A DNA stretch of 64,000 nt from CAVPXC01 sp963709505 (GCA_963709505.1 CAVPXC010000007.1:67416-131415); one strand, 5' to 3'; counted from the stretch's first letter, positions 18,139 to 26,740 are shown. Numbers and translations: made by a program. The notes: generated by a model from the sequence alone, not told the origin.

Positions 18139-19971
18139 TCAAAGTGGAGGGTGACCGTGCTCGTGCCAACGCGAAATCGACACTACGTTATCGGGTTCAG
18201 GCGGGTCGTAGCGGCTCAGATCGACGAAAACGATGGGTGGTGGCGCACCACCGCCGTTTCCGCCGAGCGCCGGTCCAGCACTTTGACTGCCGCCAGCTTG
18301 CCCTGCGCCTGCTGCCCTCGCAGCTAGAGTCGACGAGTTTCCTGCGGCCTGGTCTTCGCTCGGGCGCCGCCGCGCTGTTCTCGGCTTATCGACAGGTTGT
18401 GGGAGCTTGGCAGCCTTGGTCGAGGGCTGTCTTTTGGCGGTTCCTTTTGTCTGTACCGTGTCTTCTGATGTCGTTGGCTTCTCGGTCTTGGCAGCTTCTT
18501 GGCGCGATGGCCCCTCATCAGGCAGTGCGGGCACTGACTGGCCGGGCTGCTTGGCCTCGAGGTTGGGCTGTGTCCCCTGTTGCGTTAGCTTTGCCGCATT
18601 CGGCCGTGCACCTTTACGGCTAGGCTGTTTTGCGAGGCTGGCGTTCAGCTGGACCGGGGCGGCTACCTCTTGCTCGAGGCCAGGGGACGTCAATTTGCCC
18701 TGGGCAGAGGTTTCGGCAAATTCGACAGGTCGCGCAAACAACCGCCCATCTTCGGCGGCGGTCCACAGGATCGGCAGCTGCGGTGGGAAGCGTGTGTTGT
18801 CGATCCAGGACCTGCGCAGCTGGTTGAGGGCGATGTCGGCGATGCCATGTTCGAGCAGCCGCTCGTAGAAAACCTGTAGGCCCAGCCATGTCGTTTCCGC
18901 GTCGAAGTCGGGCATCTCCAGCACGGCCACCGCGCCTTGGTCAACAAAGCGCGTCAGGCGGCGGGTCTGGCTTTGACTGACGAAAACGGATGGCAGCACC
19001 ATGAGCGGCGGCAAACGCTTCGCGTTGTCGAGCACCCAGCCGAGGCTGGCGTACCGGTCAATTGATGGCGGTGCTGGCAGGTTCGCCGCCTGCTGAGTTG
19101 CTCGGGTGTCGTACCAAGACGTAGTTGAAGTGGACTGGCTCGCCGGCACAAACTGAAGGATATGAAACTGCCCGATCTCATTCCCTTTGGCGTAGGAGCG
19201 CAGCGAGGCATCGACAAGCTGAAATCGGTCTGATGGCAAGGCAATCGTGTCGCCGGCTGATGTCGCGCTTGACTTGATCCCCATGCCGTAGGCGGCGCCG
19301 GTCAACAGCGTGACCTGCAGGCCGGTAAAGTCTGAGAGTGCGGACAATGCATCGACTACGTAGCGGACCTCTGAACTGTCCAGGCCGGATGCGCTCGGAT
19401 CTTCCGCCAGAGCGCTCTCAAAGACGACCAGGACGCGCAGCACCTGCTCGTCGCTGGGACGGAAGCTGCGCGGACGCCGGCCAATCAGGCGCGCAAAGGG
19501 CGTGCGCTCATCAGTCGCCAGCGGCTGGTCGCTTCTCCATGGCAGGGTGAGGTATTCCCAGGGCAGATCGTGGATATCGCCATCGGGGCCATCGATTTGG
19601 AGCTGGACCCGCACGTAGCCATCATTCTGATCTTGGAACGATCTGAATGAGTCGCCCAGTTCTTTGAAGACGGCCTCCGACAGCGCGCGCGCGGCAAAAG
19701 GGTCCCCATAGCGCCCGAATGAAATGGGGGATAGCTGCTTTGTATCCGCTGGAGCGAGCCGATCAAGATTCAAACTCGTGGTTTCGCGCAGAAGTGGCTC
19801 GCCGTCAAAAAACTCTTGGAGAGCATAGGAGGACGGAGAGGCATACCCCGTACCCGCCTTGGTCAACGTCGAATAGCTTGCTTCGGCTGCGGTGTCGGGA
19901 CTGAGCTGAATACGAAACATGCGGGTAGGTTGAACTACGGTGGAAGCCGGTTGCTCCATAGGATTTCCCAT
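18139..19971 (-). CDS. CHAT-like protein without catalytic dyad, disordered tail
   Basis: A 610-residue protein. Residues 100-420 resemble a CHAT domain: the region ahead of the protease fold has DGDIHDLPWEYLTLPWR, followed by a strand RVLVVFES and the late segment IADIALNQLRRSWI. The positions where catalytic His and Cys are expected read FHILQFVPAS and MVLPSVFVSQ, so it is probably an inactive scaffold or sensor. Residues 430-580 are Lys/Pro/Ser/Gln-rich and low in complexity. The end (PPIVFVDLSRYDPPEPDNVVSI) reads naturally into the next gene's upstream frame, so one frameshift could hide a single giant protein. ATG at 19971 overlaps the preceding CHAT gene by 37 bases; ATG at 19959 or 19920 are alternatives. 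Confidence 0.6.
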   Translation of the reverse strand: MGNPMEQPASTVVQPTRMFRIQLSPDTAAEASYSTLTKAGTGYASPSSYALQEFFDGEPLLRETTSLNLDRLAPADTKQLSPISFGRYGDPFAARALSEAVFKELGDSFRSFQDQNDGYVRVQLQIDGPDGDIHDLPWEYLTLPWRSDQPLATDERTPFARLIGRRPRSFRPSDEQVLRVLVVFESALAEDPSASGLDSSEVRYVVDALSALSDFTGLQVTLLTGAAYGMGIKSSATSAGDTIALPSDRFQLVDASLRSYAKGNEIGQFHILQFVPASQSTSTTSWYDTRATQQAANLPAPPSIDRYASLGWVLDNAKRLPPLMVLPSVFVSQSQTRRLTRFVDQGAVAVLEMPDFDAETTWLGLQVFYERLLEHGIADIALNQLRRSWIDNTRFPPQLPILWTAAEDGRLFARPVEFAETSAQGKLTSPGLEQEVAAPVQLNASLAKQPSRKGARPNAAKLTQQGTQPNLEAKQPGQSVPALPDEGPSRQEAAKTEKPTTSEDTVQTKGTAKRQPSTKAAKLPQPVDKPRTARRRPSEDQAAGNSSTLAARAAGAGQAGGSQSAGPALGGNGGGAPPPIVFVDLSRYDPPEPDNVVSISRWHEHGHPPL

Positions 19972-20851
19972 CTCTTTATCTGGTGTGCTTGCAGGAGCTG
20001 CCGCAGCTCAACATAGGGTGCGGCATCGGCCAGAAACTCGGCGCGCAGTGTCACCAGGACATAAAGCGGCGCGCCATCCTGCTGGGCCAGCCAGGTGTAG
20101 AAGCCCGAAGCCAAGGCCTGGGCCGTGCTCAGCGACACCAGGTCAGACATGGCAATCACCGCGGGCGTGCCCAGCTCACGCACCAGGCCCTGCGCCAGGC
20201 CACCCAGCGCGGAGGCCGCGCTGGGTGGCCTGGCGCAGGCAGCCAAAAAGACCACGTGCGGCAGGGCGGCAGCCGCGTCCAGCTGGCCAAGACGCTGCAC
20301 GAGCCGCGTGCCGTCGACGCGATCCAGCCCGCCGCCGGGGGCGGCGAGAAACAGGCTGGTCTCCCTGTCGCGAGCGTTGGTCGCGCCTTAGCAGACCACA
20401 TGCACGAGCGTATAGCGCTCGGCCACGATACGCGCGGGTCAAGGCGGCCGATGGCGGGGAAGCGCCGGTCGGTAACAGCAGTCAGGTAAGGAGAGAAAAG
20501 GGTGCGTTGTTGAAGGGAGAGGAAGGACCACCCGCCGTCGAGAGAGCCGCACAGGCGCTGCCAATGCAACGTCTTCAGTCCGTCGTCCTCGACGCACAGC
20601 AGCACCCAAAGGGCGTTGCCGGACGCAGCCGGGGCTTGCACGAATGCATTGCGCACAGGCCCGGCGAATAGCGCCTGGCCGAGGATCCTGTCATAATCCA
20701 GTGGCGTGCTCGGTGCTTGCAGGATCTCCAAGTCGAGCTGTAGCAGGCCCTCGATGCGGATGGGCAGAAACTGGCCTGGAGCGCTCTGCTCGACCACGAC
20801 GGGCCAGCCGACGGTGCTTTTACGCTGGATGGTGATCTCGAAGGTGACCAT
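19935..20851 (-). pseudogene. CHAT protease gene, broken by frameshift and stop
   Basis: First gene of the minus-strand CHAT/McrB operon, about 305 residues if repaired. The N-terminus (MVTFEITIQRKSTVGWP) and first 135 residues are in one frame. A slip near 20440 moves the rest to another frame, which reads VAERYTLVHVVC, then TAA at 20388-20390, then GATNARD. Homology with the CHAT-McrB fusion (HLVCHG) shows that this stop sits exactly where the catalytic histidine codon should be. Past the stop the protein continues correctly through FLAACARP (the catalytic Cys), GTPAVIAMSD and IKRWEILW to 19935. It is either a recently inactivated gene or a victim of two sequence errors. Confidence 0.75.
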
Positions 20852-20933
20852 GATGGGTCCAGCTCCTGGTTGCGAACCACTGCCACACAGGGTGCCCCTC
20901 GCGGCTACACCCCTGGTCTATTTTTCACACTTA

Positions 20934-20968
20934 TGTTGTGGAACATATTATATCACAAATCCACAACA
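20934..20968 (-). promoter_or_regulatory. Operator-like inverted repeat around the -10 of the CHAT/McrB operon
   Basis: A perfect 9-bp inverted repeat, TGTTGTGGA (20934-20942) and TCCACAACA (20960-20968), with 17 bases between. On the minus strand the spacer holds a consensus TATAAT (20952-20947), about 100 bases before the ATG at 20851. The -35 position (TACCTT-like at 17 bases) is weak. The arrangement suits repression by a dimeric regulator bound over the promoter. Confidence 0.65.
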
Positions 20969-20985
20969 CAAGGTAGGAGAATAGT

Positions 20986-21014
20986 TTGACCCACTTTGTT
21001 ACGTCGGGTACAAT
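20986..21014 (+). promoter_or_regulatory. Promoter of the CDF transporter gene
   Basis: TTGACC (20986-20991), 17 bases, TACAAT (21009-21014), about 85 bases before the ATG at 21098. It diverges from the CHAT/McrB promoter within 40 bases, so the operator at 20934-20968 could affect both. Confidence 0.7.
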
Positions 21015-21097
21015 CAATCAACCCCTTTGTTGTCCTTTCTGCCCATATCCTTTGAAACCGTTGGAAAGATAGAGATCTCGACCACACAACAAAATCT

Positions 21098-22015
21098 ATG
21101 GAAACCACCCCAAAACCACAGATCCCCCTGACCCGCTACGCCTGGCTGTCCATCGCCGCAGCGATCATCACGATCTCGATGAAAGCCTCCGCCTACTTTC
21201 TGACCGGCTCGGTTGGCCTGCTTTCCGACGCTTTGGAGTCGACCGTCAACCTGGCAGCGGCAATTGTTGCTTTGATCGTGCTCAGGCAGATCCTTCGCCC
21301 GGCCAACGACGAGTTTGCTTTTGGCTATTCCAAGGCGGAATACTTCGCCAGCGGTTTCGAAGGCGGCATGATCCTCTTGGCGGCAGCAGGTATCATTTTT
21401 ACGGCCATCCCACGGCTGATTCACCCGGTGCCGCTGGAGAAACTCGGCCTGGGCCTGGCCATCTCTGTCGCCGCCTCGCTGATCAACCTGGGCGTAGCGC
21501 TGGTGCTGAAGCGCGCCGGCAAACGGTACAACTCGATTACGCTGGAAGCCGATTCCCGCCACCTGATGACCGACGTGTGGACCACCGCCGGCGTGCTGGT
21601 CGGCATTGTCCTGGTGATGGTGACCGGTTATTTGCGCCTGGACGCCATCATTGCACTGCTGGTGGCCGCCAACATCATGGTTACCGGCTACCGGCTGCTG
21701 GTTCGATCGGGGCGTGGTCTGCTGGACGCGTCGCTGCCGCCCGAAGAACTGGCCTTGGTCAAGTCGATCCTCGATTCCTACCAATCCGAGGGGATCAAGT
21801 ATCACGCCTTACGCACACGGGAGGCGGCGGCGCGCAAGTACCTGGTCGTTCACCTACTCGTGCCGGGCAGTTGGACAGTGGAGCAAGGACACCAAATAGC
21901 CGAACAGATCGAAACGCAAATGCGCGAAGCTGTTCCCAACAGCGCCGTGGTCACGCACGTCGAGCCGATCGACAACCCTCTCTCGATGCAGGATGCCGAT
22001 CTGCTCTACGAATGA
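21098..22015 (+). CDS. Cation diffusion facilitator family transporter
   Basis: Inner-membrane proton antiporter that expels divalent metal such as zinc, iron, manganese or cobalt. The 305-residue protein has six predicted membrane helices (residues 15-210): the first-pair signature TGSVGLLSDALEST with the site-A aspartate, and EADSRHLMTDVWTT with the paired His/Asp of helix 5. A cytoplasmic dimerisation domain follows (residues 215-300). It is a monocistronic plus-strand gene with its own promoter. Metal specificity cannot be told from the sequence: SDALES and HLMTD are compatible with several CDF subtypes. Confidence 0.92.
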   Translation: METTPKPQIPLTRYAWLSIAAAIITISMKASAYFLTGSVGLLSDALESTVNLAAAIVALIVLRQILRPANDEFAFGYSKAEYFASGFEGGMILLAAAGIIFTAIPRLIHPVPLEKLGLGLAISVAASLINLGVALVLKRAGKRYNSITLEADSRHLMTDVWTTAGVLVGIVLVMVTGYLRLDAIIALLVAANIMVTGYRLLVRSGRGLLDASLPPEELALVKSILDSYQSEGIKYHALRTREAAARKYLVVHLLVPGSWTVEQGHQIAEQIETQMREAVPNSAVVTHVEPIDNPLSMQDADLLYE

Positions 22016-22216
22016 CCTTTGTGGCCGGGTACGCTGTTTATCCGACATTTGACAATCCTGGCGCTTCTTGACCATCCGATTGAGTACGAGGGCGGCACCG
22101 GAAAGGCATTGGTCTGATCCCACTGGTCCATGCTCACTAAGATGGAGCCCATGCGGCTGGGCAAAAGCGGCAAAAGGGGGTACAATGCCATCATACCAGG
22201 AGGGAAGGAGTGAAAG

Positions 22217-23233
22217 ATGGCCGAACAGCAGGACTACAATTCGCCGTGGAAGGACATTCTCGATCTGCAATTCGAGGAGTTCATGGCCTTTTTCTTTCCT
22301 ACCGCTCACGTCCAGATCGACTGGCGGGCTGGCTATGAGTTCCTGGACAAGGAGTTGCAGAAAATCACGCTGGATGCTGCGCTGGGCCGGCGCATGGTGG
22401 ATAAGCTGGTGAGGGTGCAGCTCCAGGACGGCCGCGAGCAGTGGGTGCTGGTGCATGTGGAGGTGCAGATGCAGCCGGCCATCGGCTTCCCGGAGCGCAT
22501 GTTCGTCTACCATTACCGCATCCACGATCGCTTCGGCGCCCGCTGCGCGACTTTCGAAATCCTGGCCGACGACGATCCGGGCTGGCGGCCCGGTGAATTC
22601 CGCGACGAGCTGCTGGGCACCGAGCTGGTGATGCGCTTCAGCACGGCCAAGCTGACGGACTACGAAGCGGACTGGCCGGCGCTGGAGAACGAGACCAACC
22701 CCTTTGCCGTGGTGGTGATGGCGCACGCGGGCACGCGCGCTACAGCGGCCGATCCACACGCCCGACTGGATTGGAAATTCCGTCTGACCCGCCGTTTGTT
22801 CGAGCGTGGCTACGACCGCCAGCAGATCATCGGCCTGTATCGTTTCATCAACTGGGTGATGGCGTTGCCTGACGAACTCGAGCTGGAATACGACCGGCAA
22901 GTAGACGAATATCAGGAGGATCGCAAGATGGAGTACCTGAGTTCAATGGAGCGCCGCGCCATGGAGCGCGGCCGCCAGGCTGGTATCCTGGAGGGTATGC
23001 AGCAAGGCATGCAGCAAGGCATGCAGCAAGGCGTGCAACAAGGCGAGCTATCCGGACGGGCTGCCACCGTGCAACGTCAGTTGGCGCGGCGTTTAGGGAT
23101 CTTGTCCAAAGAGGACGAGCAACGCGTGCGGTCGCTCTCCATCACCATGCTCGACCGCCTGGCCGACGACCTGCTGGACTTCAGCGAACCTGCCGACTTG
23201 CAGCGCTGGTTCGCCCGCTACGTGGCACAATAG
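22217..23233 (+). CDS. Rpn-family putative nuclease with DUF4351 tail
   Basis: A 338-residue protein of the Rpn (recombination-promoting nuclease) group, a PD-(D/E)XK nuclease fold often mislabelled as transposase. The N-terminal core has FEEFMAFFFP, DYEFLD-like acidic residues and LVHVEVQMQP, where the E.Q pair stands for the usual ExK. Near residue 255 there are tandem four-residue units GMQQ, GMQQ, GMQQ, GVQQ, then a Leu-rich C-terminal part ending LLDFSEPADLQRWF, typical of DUF4351. The ribosome site AGGAGGGAAGGAG is strong and the downstream hairpin is terminator-like. Such genes duplicate and move readily; there is no IS end nearby. Confidence 0.8.
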   Translation: MAEQQDYNSPWKDILDLQFEEFMAFFFPTAHVQIDWRAGYEFLDKELQKITLDAALGRRMVDKLVRVQLQDGREQWVLVHVEVQMQPAIGFPERMFVYHYRIHDRFGARCATFEILADDDPGWRPGEFRDELLGTELVMRFSTAKLTDYEADWPALENETNPFAVVVMAHAGTRATAADPHARLDWKFRLTRRLFERGYDRQQIIGLYRFINWVMALPDELELEYDRQVDEYQEDRKMEYLSSMERRAMERGRQAGILEGMQQGMQQGMQQGVQQGELSGRAATVQRQLARRLGILSKEDEQRVRSLSITMLDRLADDLLDFSEPADLQRWFARYVAQ

Positions 23234-23276
23234 TAGACGACCTGCCCAAGCGGCGATTTGCCTGGTGTCAACAAAG

Positions 23277-23320
23277 AGGCGGCTGGAGCGGACGCGATGA
23301 TGCGTCCACTCCAGCCGCCT
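23277..23320 (+). terminator. Hairpin terminator after the Rpn gene
   Basis: AGGCGGCTGGAGCGGACGC and GCGTCCACTCCAGCCGCCT pair around GATGAT with one mismatch, followed by TTCTTGTGTTCTT. The T run is interrupted, so efficiency is uncertain. Confidence 0.65.
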
Positions 23321-23344
23321 TCTTGTGTTCTTCGACCGGCCGCA

Positions 23345-23575
23345 ACGCGTATCAGGCCGTGCCATTTCGATGCGCCGCCGAGGCTGCCGCTCATGCCGGT
23401 CAGCCGGTTCTCCGCATCGTAGCTCAGGTTAATGTCCGAGCTGCCGTTGATGCGCCGTCAGGCGTTGCCGCTCGGGTCACACCAATACTTCTGATTGCCC
23501 GCAGCCGTTCCGCCTACGTGTGTCACCGCATGTTGGTGATCAGCTCGCCCACCGCCAGCCCGGGGATCACGCATA
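23345..23575 (-). pseudogene. RHS/YD-repeat gene remnant
   Basis: On the minus strand the sequence reads THVGGTAAGNQKYWCDPSGNA, a stop, then RINGSSDINLSYDAENRLTG followed by MSGSLGG. This is an RHS (YD-repeat) core unit with the diagnostic YDAENRLTGMSG. It has no start, contains in-frame stops and is only about 75 residues long. It marks a former RHS toxin or wall-associated protein gene. The rest of 23321-23677 shows nothing else. Confidence 0.75.
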
Positions 23576-23677
23576 GTAATCACTCGTCATCTTTCCGTAA
23601 CCCTCCGATCCTTCCATTCCGGAATCCTGCTCTCCCCCTCCGCTCCCCACGTCCCCAAACTCGCTTTTTCGCACATA

Positions 23678-23737
23678 TTGACATTCCCCACGAGTAATGA
23701 TAAGATAATCAAAAGCTAAACGAAAGGTAATCGAAAG
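23678..23737 (+). promoter_or_regulatory. Promoter with three 11-bp-phased repeats before the DeoR gene
   Basis: TTGACA (23678-23683), 17 bases, TAAGAT (23701-23706). Directly behind it come CAAAAG (23710), CGAAAG (23721) and CGAAAG (23732), spaced exactly 11 bases; the last touches the GTG start at 23737. Direct repeats on one helix face are typical of DeoR-family operators, so autorepression is likely. Confidence 0.75.
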
Positions 23738-24504
23738 TGACAACTCTCACCGCCTTCGATCGACGCACAGCCATCCTCTCCCATTTGCAGCAACACCGGC
23801 GGGCCAGCACGCGCCAGCTCAGCGACCTGTTCGGCGTTAGCGAGGTCACGATTCGCACCGACTTCGCCACGCTGGAGGAGAGCGGCTACCTGAGCCGCCA
23901 GCACGGCGGCGTCGAGCTGCCGCGCGGCCAGGACGAGCAGCCGTTCGAGGCACGGCGCAGCCAGCATTCGCAAGAGAAGGTCGAGATCGCCCGCGCCGCG
24001 GCCGCCACGATCGAGCCGGGCGACACGGTCCTGCTCGACGCCAGCTCGACCGCCTACCAACTTGCGCTGACCATCAAGGATCGGCGCAACTTGACCGTGG
24101 TCACTAACAACGTGCAGACCGCGGCCGCCCTGGCCGGCAACCCGGCACTCGAAGTTGTGCTGATCGGCGGCCTGGTGCGCGGGGACAACTGGAGCGTGGT
24201 TGGCGTGCTGGCCGAGGAGATGCTCAGCAAGCTGCACGCCACGCGCGGCTTCTTCGGCGCGGCCGGCTTGACCCTCGACCGCGGCCTGACCGACGCCAAT
24301 TCGCGCGAGGTGCAGATCAAGCGCGCCATGATCGCGGCCACAAAGCACGTCACTGTTTTGCTCGACGCCAGCAAGTTTGGCCAACAATCGTTTCTGACCT
24401 TTGCCAAGCTGACGGATGTCGATCATCTCGTCACCGACGACGGCATTCCTGAAGAGTACCGGGAGGCCTGCCGGCAGCATGCTATCCGCTTGACTACTGT
24501 CTAA
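23737..24504 (+). CDS. DeoR-family transcriptional regulator
   Basis: A 255-residue repressor-type protein. The N-terminal helix-turn-helix (residues 8-58) reads RRTAILSHLQQHRRASTRQL, then LFGVSEVTIRTDFATLEESG and YLSRQHGG, the DeoR signature. The DeoRC sensor domain (residues 75-235) has LLDASSTAYQLA and VTNNVQTAAAL, where a phosphosugar usually binds. GTG at 23737 is the start. A promoter with phased repeats lies just upstream. The next gene is the corrinoid/UROD fusion, which may be its target. Ligand unknown. Confidence 0.92.
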   Translation: MTTLTAFDRRTAILSHLQQHRRASTRQLSDLFGVSEVTIRTDFATLEESGYLSRQHGGVELPRGQDEQPFEARRSQHSQEKVEIARAAAATIEPGDTVLLDASSTAYQLALTIKDRRNLTVVTNNVQTAAALAGNPALEVVLIGGLVRGDNWSVVGVLAEEMLSKLHATRGFFGAAGLTLDRGLTDANSREVQIKRAMIAATKHVTVLLDASKFGQQSFLTFAKLTDVDHLVTDDGIPEEYREACRQHAIRLTTV

Positions 24505-24570
24505 TCCCGGAGTTCCTGAACAAGTTCAGGAGTCCGGCATTTACCTCGGACTCCTCGACTTGTCAAGGAT
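24505..24570. repeat. Hairpin pair around GGACTCCTGAAC
   Basis: Overlapping inverted repeats built from CTGAACAAGTTCAGGAGTCC and GGACTCCTCGACTTGTCAAGGA. The same words occur at 8656-8690 ahead of the TrmB gene. They lie in the spacer between the DeoR and corrinoid-protein genes. Confidence 0.6.
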
Positions 24571-24616
24571 TTCCCATCCCCCATAAGGCCAGCCGACCTA
24601 CAAGGAGACCCCTTCC

Positions 24617-26436
24617 ATGTCCAACCCCGAAGAGATCAAGGATCAGCTCTACAACGACGTCATCGACGGCGACACGTCTGCTGTCGTGCAAGGAACGCAC
24701 GCGGCCCTGGACGCACACCTGGAGCCGGCGGAAATCCTGTACGAGGCGTTGATTCCAGCCTTGACAGAAGTGGGCGCGCTGTTCGAGAGCGGACAGTATT
24801 TCGTGCCCGAGATGCTGATCAGCGCCAAGTCGATGAAGGCCGGCCTGGAAATCCTGCGCCCGCTGCTGGCGGCCCAGGGCGCCAAGCCCGTCGGTACCTT
24901 CCTGATTCTGACCGTCAAGGGCGATATCCACGACATCGGCAAGGATCTGGTGCGGGTCATGCTGGAGGGCGCGGGCTTTCGCGTCATCGACCTGGGCGTC
25001 AACGTGCCGCCCGAGAAGATGATCGAGGCGATCAAGGAGCACCAACCGGAAATTGTGGGATTTTCAGCCTTCCTGACCACGACGATGCCGATGTTCAAGA
25101 CAAACATCGAGGCGTTGAAGGAAGCGGGCTTGCGCGACCAAGTCAAGATCATGGTCGGCGGCGCGCCGATTACCGAGGAGTATGCCCGGCACGTCGGCGC
25201 TGACGGTTTTGCGGCCGAGGCCACCAGCGCCACACGCATGGCGCTCGACTTCATCAAGAACCCGGAGACCTCGAAGTACCTGCTGCGTCCCGAGGACAAG
25301 TCCTCCGCCAAGACCTTTGCCAAGGCTGCCGGCTCCGGCGTGCTCCTGGCCAAGCCGCCGCGCCGCCTGCCAGCCAAGCCGGCTACGACGTCGCTGGAGC
25401 GTGTGCTGGCCGTGCTGCGCCATCAGGAGCCGGACCGGGTGCCGCATTTCGAGTGGGTGCAGGACGTCAGCGTGATCCAGGCTATGACCCGCGGCGGCGC
25501 CTACTTCGACCTGATCGAGCAGTACGACATCGACGGGGTGATGACCGGGCCGGAGTACCGCAAGAAAAGCCTGGGCGACGGTATCTTCGTCGACGAGTGG
25601 GGCGCGGTGCGGCGCATCGGCCAGGACAACTACGCCATGCCGGTGGACGACCAGGCGCCGATCAAGAGTCTGAAGGACCTCGAAATCCTGGCAGCCCCCC
25701 GATCCGGACGATCCCTTCCGCTATGAGAAGATCCAGGCCACGATCGACCGCTTCGGCGGCCGCCGCGCCATCATCCTGCAGATCCGCGACGTGTGGTCCG
25801 GCCCGCGCGACTATATTGGCTACGCGCAACTCTTCATCAACCTCAAGGAATGCCCGGAGTTGGTGGATGGCGTGGTCAGGAAGTGCGTCGACCACTACAT
25901 CCGCGTGATCGAGCGGGCATCCAAGATGGGCGTCACGCTGGTGTTCTCCGGCGACGACGTGGCCGACAACCGCGGGCCAATGCTGAACCCTGACCTGTGG
26001 CAATCGCTCTTCATCCCGCACTTCAAGCGGCTGGTGGCCGCGATCCACGGCTGCGGCCTCTACCACTGGAAACACAGCGACGGCAACATGTACCCGCTGC
26101 TGGACAGCATCGTGGACGCCGGCTCCGACGGCATCGACCCGATCGACCCGATGGGCGGCATGGAGCTCAAGGTGGTCAAGGCGAAATACGGCGACCGGGT
26201 GTCGATCAAGGGCAACGTGGACCAAACCGAGCTGCTGATGTATGGTCCCCCCGAGGCGGTGGTCGAGTTCGGTCAAGTCGTGCATTCGCGACGCGGGTAA
26301 GGGCGGTGGCTACGTCTGCTCATCCAGCAACTCGATCCACTCAGGCGTGGATCCCGATCTGTACAAGGTCATGATCGAAGCGATCCATCACTATGGACGG
26401 TATCCGTTGGATTACGATTTGTTGGCGCCAGTCTAA
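24617..26436 (+). CDS. Corrinoid protein fused to UROD-type methyltransferase, two frameshifts
   Basis: A probable methyl-transfer enzyme in which the B12-carrying protein and its partner are one chain of about 606 residues. Residues 1-90 are the helical cap, and 90-215 the cobalamin-binding domain with GDIHDIG (cobalt-ligating His) and GFSAFLTTTMP. From about residue 255 (LERVLAVLRHQEPDRVPHFEW) a uroporphyrinogen-decarboxylase-like MtaA/MtbA domain begins, with HWKHSDGN and the later YVCSSSNSIHSG as likely zinc ligands. The frame slips at the C6 run 25696-25701 (one C too many) and again near 26270 (one G too many); all three pieces align end to end. In known systems these are separate proteins. 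The methyl donor is not evident. Confidence 0.82.
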
Positions 26437-26482
26437 GAACGATGAATGATGAACGTTGAGCGATAGGTAGGTCGCCAAAACC

Positions 26483-26522
26483 GCAAACGCGCCACTTGCT
26501 CGATGGCAAGTGGCGCGTTTGC
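26483..26522 (+). terminator. Perfect 17-bp hairpin after the corrinoid fusion gene
   Basis: GCAAACGCGCCACTTGC and GCAAGTGGCGCGTTTGC form a perfect stem with a six-base loop. There is no T run, so it may protect the 3' end or act with Rho rather than being an intrinsic terminator. Confidence 0.6.
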
Positions 26523-26532
26523 AGTCCTGGAA

Positions 26533-26668
26533 GCGTATCTTCTCAATAATCCGGGGTAGGGGCACGGCCTTGCGCCTGCCCGCCGGGCGACCGCAAGGGT
26601 ACGCCCCTACATCCTGCCCACGGGGCGACCGCAAGGGTACGCCCCTACATATTGAGAAAATACCTAGC
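26533..26668. repeat. MITE-like palindromic element G, copy 1
   Basis: Terminal inverted arms TATCTTCTCAATAATCC and ATATTGAGAAAATA enclose GGGGTAGGGGC...GCCCCTAC. An inner block of about 55 bases (GGGCGACCGCAAGGGTACGCCCCTACAT) is present twice. A second, shorter copy lies at 38912-39008. Confidence 0.8.
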
Positions 26669-26740
26669 AACTGTCTGAACGCTCGCGCCGAGGCGCAAAG
26701 ACGCAACGGAGCAGACGGCAGCGGTCGATACGTGACCGTC

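Noticed and set aside
17784..18623. Long plus-strand frame opposite the CHAT genes
   Set aside because: It is the mirror of high-GC coding sequence on the other strand: Arg/Gln/Val/His-rich composition, no ribosome site, no domain.
22217..23233. Rpn gene as an insertion-sequence transposase
   Set aside because: No DDE motif, no terminal inverted repeats and no target duplication; the fold is PD-(D/E)XK-like.
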